From assembly GCA_030039975.1 (NCBI GenBank), contig JASHUO010000319.1:1-8300 (forward strand): a stretch of 8,300 nucleotides of DNA, written 5' to 3'. Positions 6,684 through 8,300 of this stretch are shown here, piece after piece (the first letter of the stretch is position 1; each line of letters opens with the position of its first letter). The notes under the pieces were generated by a model. That model saw only the letters and a program-made list of their open reading frames with translations, ran no database searches and was not told the origin of the DNA. Source of the DNA: Alphaproteobacteria bacterium. GTDB taxonomy: Bacteria > Pseudomonadota > Alphaproteobacteria > ATCC43930 > CGMCC-115725. The translations under genes and the position numbers were made by a program.

Positions 6684-6813
6684 CGCTTCGCTCCCTCGAG
6701 TTTTGGGCTGTGGCGCTCCTACACCGACCGCCCGCGCAGGTAAAGCGGCCGCCGGCCGCGGCACGCGCGGGGCCGGACCCGCCGTCATGCAGTCTTCGAA
6801 TATCAGCCACCTC

Positions 6814-6843
6814 AATATATAGTTCTCCACATAATAAGGTTAA
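6814..6843 (-). promoter_or_regulatory. Likely promoter of the VOC gene
   Basis: Reading the minus strand, TTAACC (6838-6843) is a four-of-six -35 match and TATATT (6814-6819) a five-of-six -10 match, 18 bases apart. This would give a transcript with a leader of about 120 bases, GC-rich and able to form a GCGGCC/GGCCGC hairpin (6745-6759). No competing candidate is as good in this interval. Confidence 0.45.
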
Positions 6844-6860
6844 TAATTGATCACCAAAAA

Positions 6861-6886
6861 ACTCTACAATTCTATGCACTTAGAGT
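6861..6886. repeat. Inverted repeat ACTCTA-N14-TAGAGT
   Basis: ACTCTA (6861-6866) and TAGAGT (6881-6886) are perfect 6-base inverted arms with a 14-base spacer, in the AT-rich divergent promoter region. The centre-to-centre distance of 20 bases is two helical turns, compatible with a dimeric regulator. No regulator gene lies beside it, and chance is possible in AT-rich DNA. Confidence 0.3.
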
Positions 6887-6964
6887 AAGCACCAACAATC
6901 GTTTCGGATATTCAATAAAATTCTCGCGATATTTTACATTAAAGGCCTTGGCTTCGGTCGCGAG

Positions 6965-6979
6965 TTAACGCTCTGTTAA
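6965..6979. promoter_or_regulatory. CtrA-type binding site (TTAA-N7-TTAA)
   Basis: TTAACGCTCTGTTAA is an exact match to the TTAA-N7-TTAA full site of CtrA, the alphaproteobacterial cell-cycle response regulator. The two half-sites (GTTAA at 6964 and 6975) are direct repeats one helical turn apart. It ends 32 bases before the start of the small protein gene. The match is seen directly; CtrA occupancy is inference and AT-rich context raises the chance rate. Confidence 0.45.
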
Positions 6980-7011
6980 TGGCAACAACAAGCCCGAAGG
7001 AGGTTCTTGTC

Positions 7012-7230
7012 ATGGAACTCACGATCCCGAGCTATGCCAAAACGATCAGCGACGCGCTGAAATCGCGTCACCTCGGCCGCGCCGCGGCAGCCCCCGCTGC
7101 TGCACCGCAGGCCGCGCAGCCGGCGCGGCGCCCGCTTAGCCGCCTCTTCCAACGTAAGGCACCCAGCACCTTCCATCGCTGCCTCGCGGTGCATATGCAC
7201 CACGCGCAGCGCGCCAGCGCGCTCGACTGA
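7012..7230 (+). CDS. Small basic Ala/Pro-rich protein, unknown function
   Basis: A 72-residue protein that I do not recognise. It starts with a helix-like segment (ELTIPSYAKTISDALKSRHL), then a low-complexity Ala/Pro/Gln linker (about residues 24-38), a basic patch (ARRPLSRLFQRK) and a His-rich end with one cysteine (HRCLAVHMHHAQR). No signal peptide or membrane helix is visible. ATG 7012 has an excellent Shine-Dalgarno, AAGGAGG at 6997-7003, eight bases upstream; an in-frame ATG at 6979 lacks one and falls on the CtrA-type site. Third codon positions are mostly G or C, as in neighbouring genes, which supports real coding. The net charge and His content could suit nucleic acid or metal binding, but that is speculation. 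It is followed by a strong hairpin and probably forms its own transcription unit. Confidence 0.65.
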   Translation: MELTIPSYAKTISDALKSRHLGRAAAAPAAAPQAAQPARRPLSRLFQRKAPSTFHRCLAVHMHHAQRASALD

Positions 7231-7259
7231 GCCGGCTCGCTTCCTCCACGAGCTGGCGC

Positions 7260-7291
7260 ACGGCGCCCGCGGCAGAGCCCGCGGGCGCCGT
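7260..7291 (+). terminator. Strong GC hairpin after the small gene
   Basis: ACGGCGCCCGCGG (7260-7272) and CCGCGGGCGCCGT (7279-7291) form a perfect 13-base-pair stem with a 6-base loop, 30 bases after the stop codon of the small gene. It is followed only by a short TTT (7296-7298), so it may stop transcription poorly by itself, or may protect the 3' end of the transcript. It separates the small gene from the transporter gene. Confidence 0.55.
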
Positions 7292-7370
7292 CGCATTTCC
7301 GGGGCCGCTTCTGCCGTCGCGTCCGCCGTGGCAGGATGCGGCCAGGGCAAGGAAATCGGGCGCGAGAGCA

Positions 7371-8300
7371 ATGGCACGGGGCGATGGCGCGGCGGCAGGC
7401 ACCGCCGCAGGCTGGCGGTTTTTTCTGCTGTGGCTCGCCGGCATCGATCTGCGCCTCACCATTCTTGCCGTGCCGCCGGTGCTGCCGCTGATCCATCGCG
7501 ACCTCGGCCTCGACGAGACCTCCGTCGCGGCGCTCACCGGCCTGCCGGTGCTGCTCTTCGCTCTCGTCGCCGTGCCGGGCTCGCTGCTCATCGCGCGGCT
7601 GGGCGCCCGCCGCGCCTTGATCGCCGGGCTCGTCACCGTCGCTTTCGCCTCGGCGGCGCGCGGCCTCGGCGCCTCGGCGCCGATGCTCTTCGCCATGACC
7701 TTCGTCATGGGCGCCGGCGTTGCCACCATGCAGCCGGCGCTGCCGGCGCTGGTGAGCCACTGGCTCCAGAGCCGCGCGGCGCTCGCCACCGCGGTCTATG
7801 CCAACGGCCTGCTGGTCGGCGAGGTGCTCGGCGCCGGCCTCACCATTCCGCTGGTGCTGCCGCTGGTCGGCGGCAGCTGGGAATGGAGCTTCGCGTTCTG
7901 GGGCGTGCCGGTGCTGGCGACGGCGCTGCTGCTGATGCTCGGCACGCCCCATGCGGCGCCACACGCGGCGGCGCCGCGGCTCAAATGGTGGCCGGATTGG
8001 CGCGACCCGCGCACTTGGCAATTGGGATTGGTGCAAGGTGGCGGCTCGGCGCTCTACTTCGCCACCAACGCCTTCATTCCCGACTATCTCCACGCCACCG
8101 GCCAGCCGGCGCTGGTCAATGCTTGTCTCACGGCGCTCAATTCCGGCCAGGTGCCGGCCTCTTTCGTCCTGCTGCTGCTGGCGCGCCGGCTCGCCGCCCG
8201 CAAGGCGCCCGTCATCATCGCGGCGCTCGCCGGCCTGCTCTCGCTCGGCGGCCTGCTCGTTGCCGTGCCGGCGGTGATGGTCACCAGCGCCGTCATCATC
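7371..8300 (+). CDS. MFS transporter, CynX/NimT-like, 5' part
   Basis: The frame opens with ATG 7371 and stays open to the window edge (310 codons, no stop), so the 3' end is missing. After a short Gly/Ala-rich start comes helix 1 (WRFFLLWLAGIDLRLTILAV) and PVLPLIHRDLGLDE, which is the usual helix 1-2 loop of CynX-type permeases. Then comes a G-x-L-(I)-A-R-L-G-A-R-R-A loop equivalent to MFS motif A between helices 2 and 3. Further on, ANGLLVGEVLGAGLTIPL matches the helix 5 region of this group. About nine of the expected twelve helices are visible, with the central loop near residues 200-215 (HAAPHAAAPRLKWWPDW). Family members move small organic anions such as cyanate or nitroimidazoles; the substrate here is unknown. 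The ribosome site is weak (AAGGAAA, 7349-7355, about 15 bases upstream), so a different start is possible, but no earlier in-frame ATG was seen nearby. Confidence 0.85.
   Translation, partial: MARGDGAAAGTAAGWRFFLLWLAGIDLRLTILAVPPVLPLIHRDLGLDETSVAALTGLPVLLFALVAVPGSLLIARLGARRALIAGLVTVAFASAARGLGASAPMLFAMTFVMGAGVATMQPALPALVSHWLQSRAALATAVYANGLLVGEVLGAGLTIPLVLPLVGGSWEWSFAFWGVPVLATALLLMLGTPHAAPHAAAPRLKWWPDWRDPRTWQLGLVQGGGSALYFATNAFIPDYLHATGQPALVNACLTALNSGQVPASFVLLLLARRLAARKAPVIIAALAGLLSLGGLLVAVPAVMVTSAVII

Larger units (their letters stand above)
6790..7011. other. AT-rich divergent intergenic region
   Basis: The 328 bases between the VOC gene and the small protein gene (6684-7011) contain no convincing gene. 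The part from about 6790 to 6985 is strikingly AT-rich compared with everything around it. It holds the VOC promoter, an inverted repeat at 6861-6886, and a TTAA-N7-TTAA site at 6965-6979. The rest of the interval towards the VOC gene (6684-6790) is GC-rich leader. No good -35/-10 pair was found reading rightward for the small gene. Confidence 0.6.

Noticed and set aside
6684..6830. An N-terminal extension of the VOC protein starting at 6830
   Set aside because: It would start within the -10/-35 region, lacks a ribosome site, and adds 49 non-conserved residues ahead of the clear ATG with GAGGGAG at 6683.
6823..6831. TTCTCCACA, one mismatch from a DnaA box, in the AT-rich region near a CtrA-type site, suggesting a replication origin
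   Set aside because: Only one imperfect box is present and no origin-associated gene is nearby; at least several clustered boxes would be expected.
6798..6913. GAATATC (6798-6804) and GATATTC (6907-6913) as an inverted-repeat pair
   Set aside because: The 7-base arms are about 100 bases apart in AT-rich DNA and frame no gene, so chance is the simpler reading.
7068..8093. A 341-codon minus-strand open frame opposite the small gene and the MFS gene
   Set aside because: The translation is Arg/Gly/Glu/Gln-rich low complexity, whereas the + strand frame gives a clear MFS transporter with membrane helices.

Overview
The window is GC-rich chromosomal DNA with strongly G/C-biased third codon positions. 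The gene types are a CHASE3-type sensor kinase remnant next to a FixJ-like receiver, a CynX-type MFS transporter, and a luciferase-like monooxygenase. Together with a perfect CtrA-type TTAA-N7-TTAA site, they point to an alphaproteobacterium, most likely of the Rhizobiales/Rhodospirillales sort; the genus cannot be read from the sequence. No tRNA, rRNA, CRISPR array, insertion sequence or phage gene was seen.

Layout. Positions 2-307 (+) hold the 3' end of a blue-copper cupredoxin, cut by the window edge. Positions 465-1394 (+) encode an EamA/DMT-family permease. It converges on a four-gene minus-strand operon (5262 down to 1419): TetR regulator, ferritin-like putative diiron protein, short-chain dehydrogenase, and luciferase-like flavin monooxygenase. 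The joints are ATGA, TGATG and a 9-bp gap whose ribosome site overlaps the preceding stop codon, so the genes are very probably translationally coupled. Overlapping palindromes lie just upstream of the TetR gene, over a possible promoter, as expected for autorepression.

Divergent from this operon (+) are the first 84 codons of a CHASE3 histidine kinase, broken inside the sensor domain, and then an intact single-domain response regulator (5722-6105). A VOC-fold (glyoxalase/extradiol dioxygenase-like) protein converges on the regulator from the minus strand (6683 down to 6111). Upstream of it is an AT-rich divergent intergenic region with a likely promoter for the VOC gene, an inverted repeat and a CtrA-type site. 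To the right are a small basic Ala/Pro-rich protein of unknown function (7012-7230, excellent Shine-Dalgarno), a strong GC hairpin, and the 5' part of an MFS transporter that runs off the window (7371 onward).

How the genes may work together: the operon pairs two potential oxygen-activating enzymes (a diiron-type ferritin-like protein and a flavin monooxygenase) with a dehydrogenase under a TetR repressor. That is the usual make-up of an inducible oxidative catabolic or detoxification pathway. The substrate is not evident, and no flavin reductase or ferredoxin gene is present in the window. The VOC protein and the transporters nearby could belong to the same metabolic theme, but nothing in the sequence proves it.
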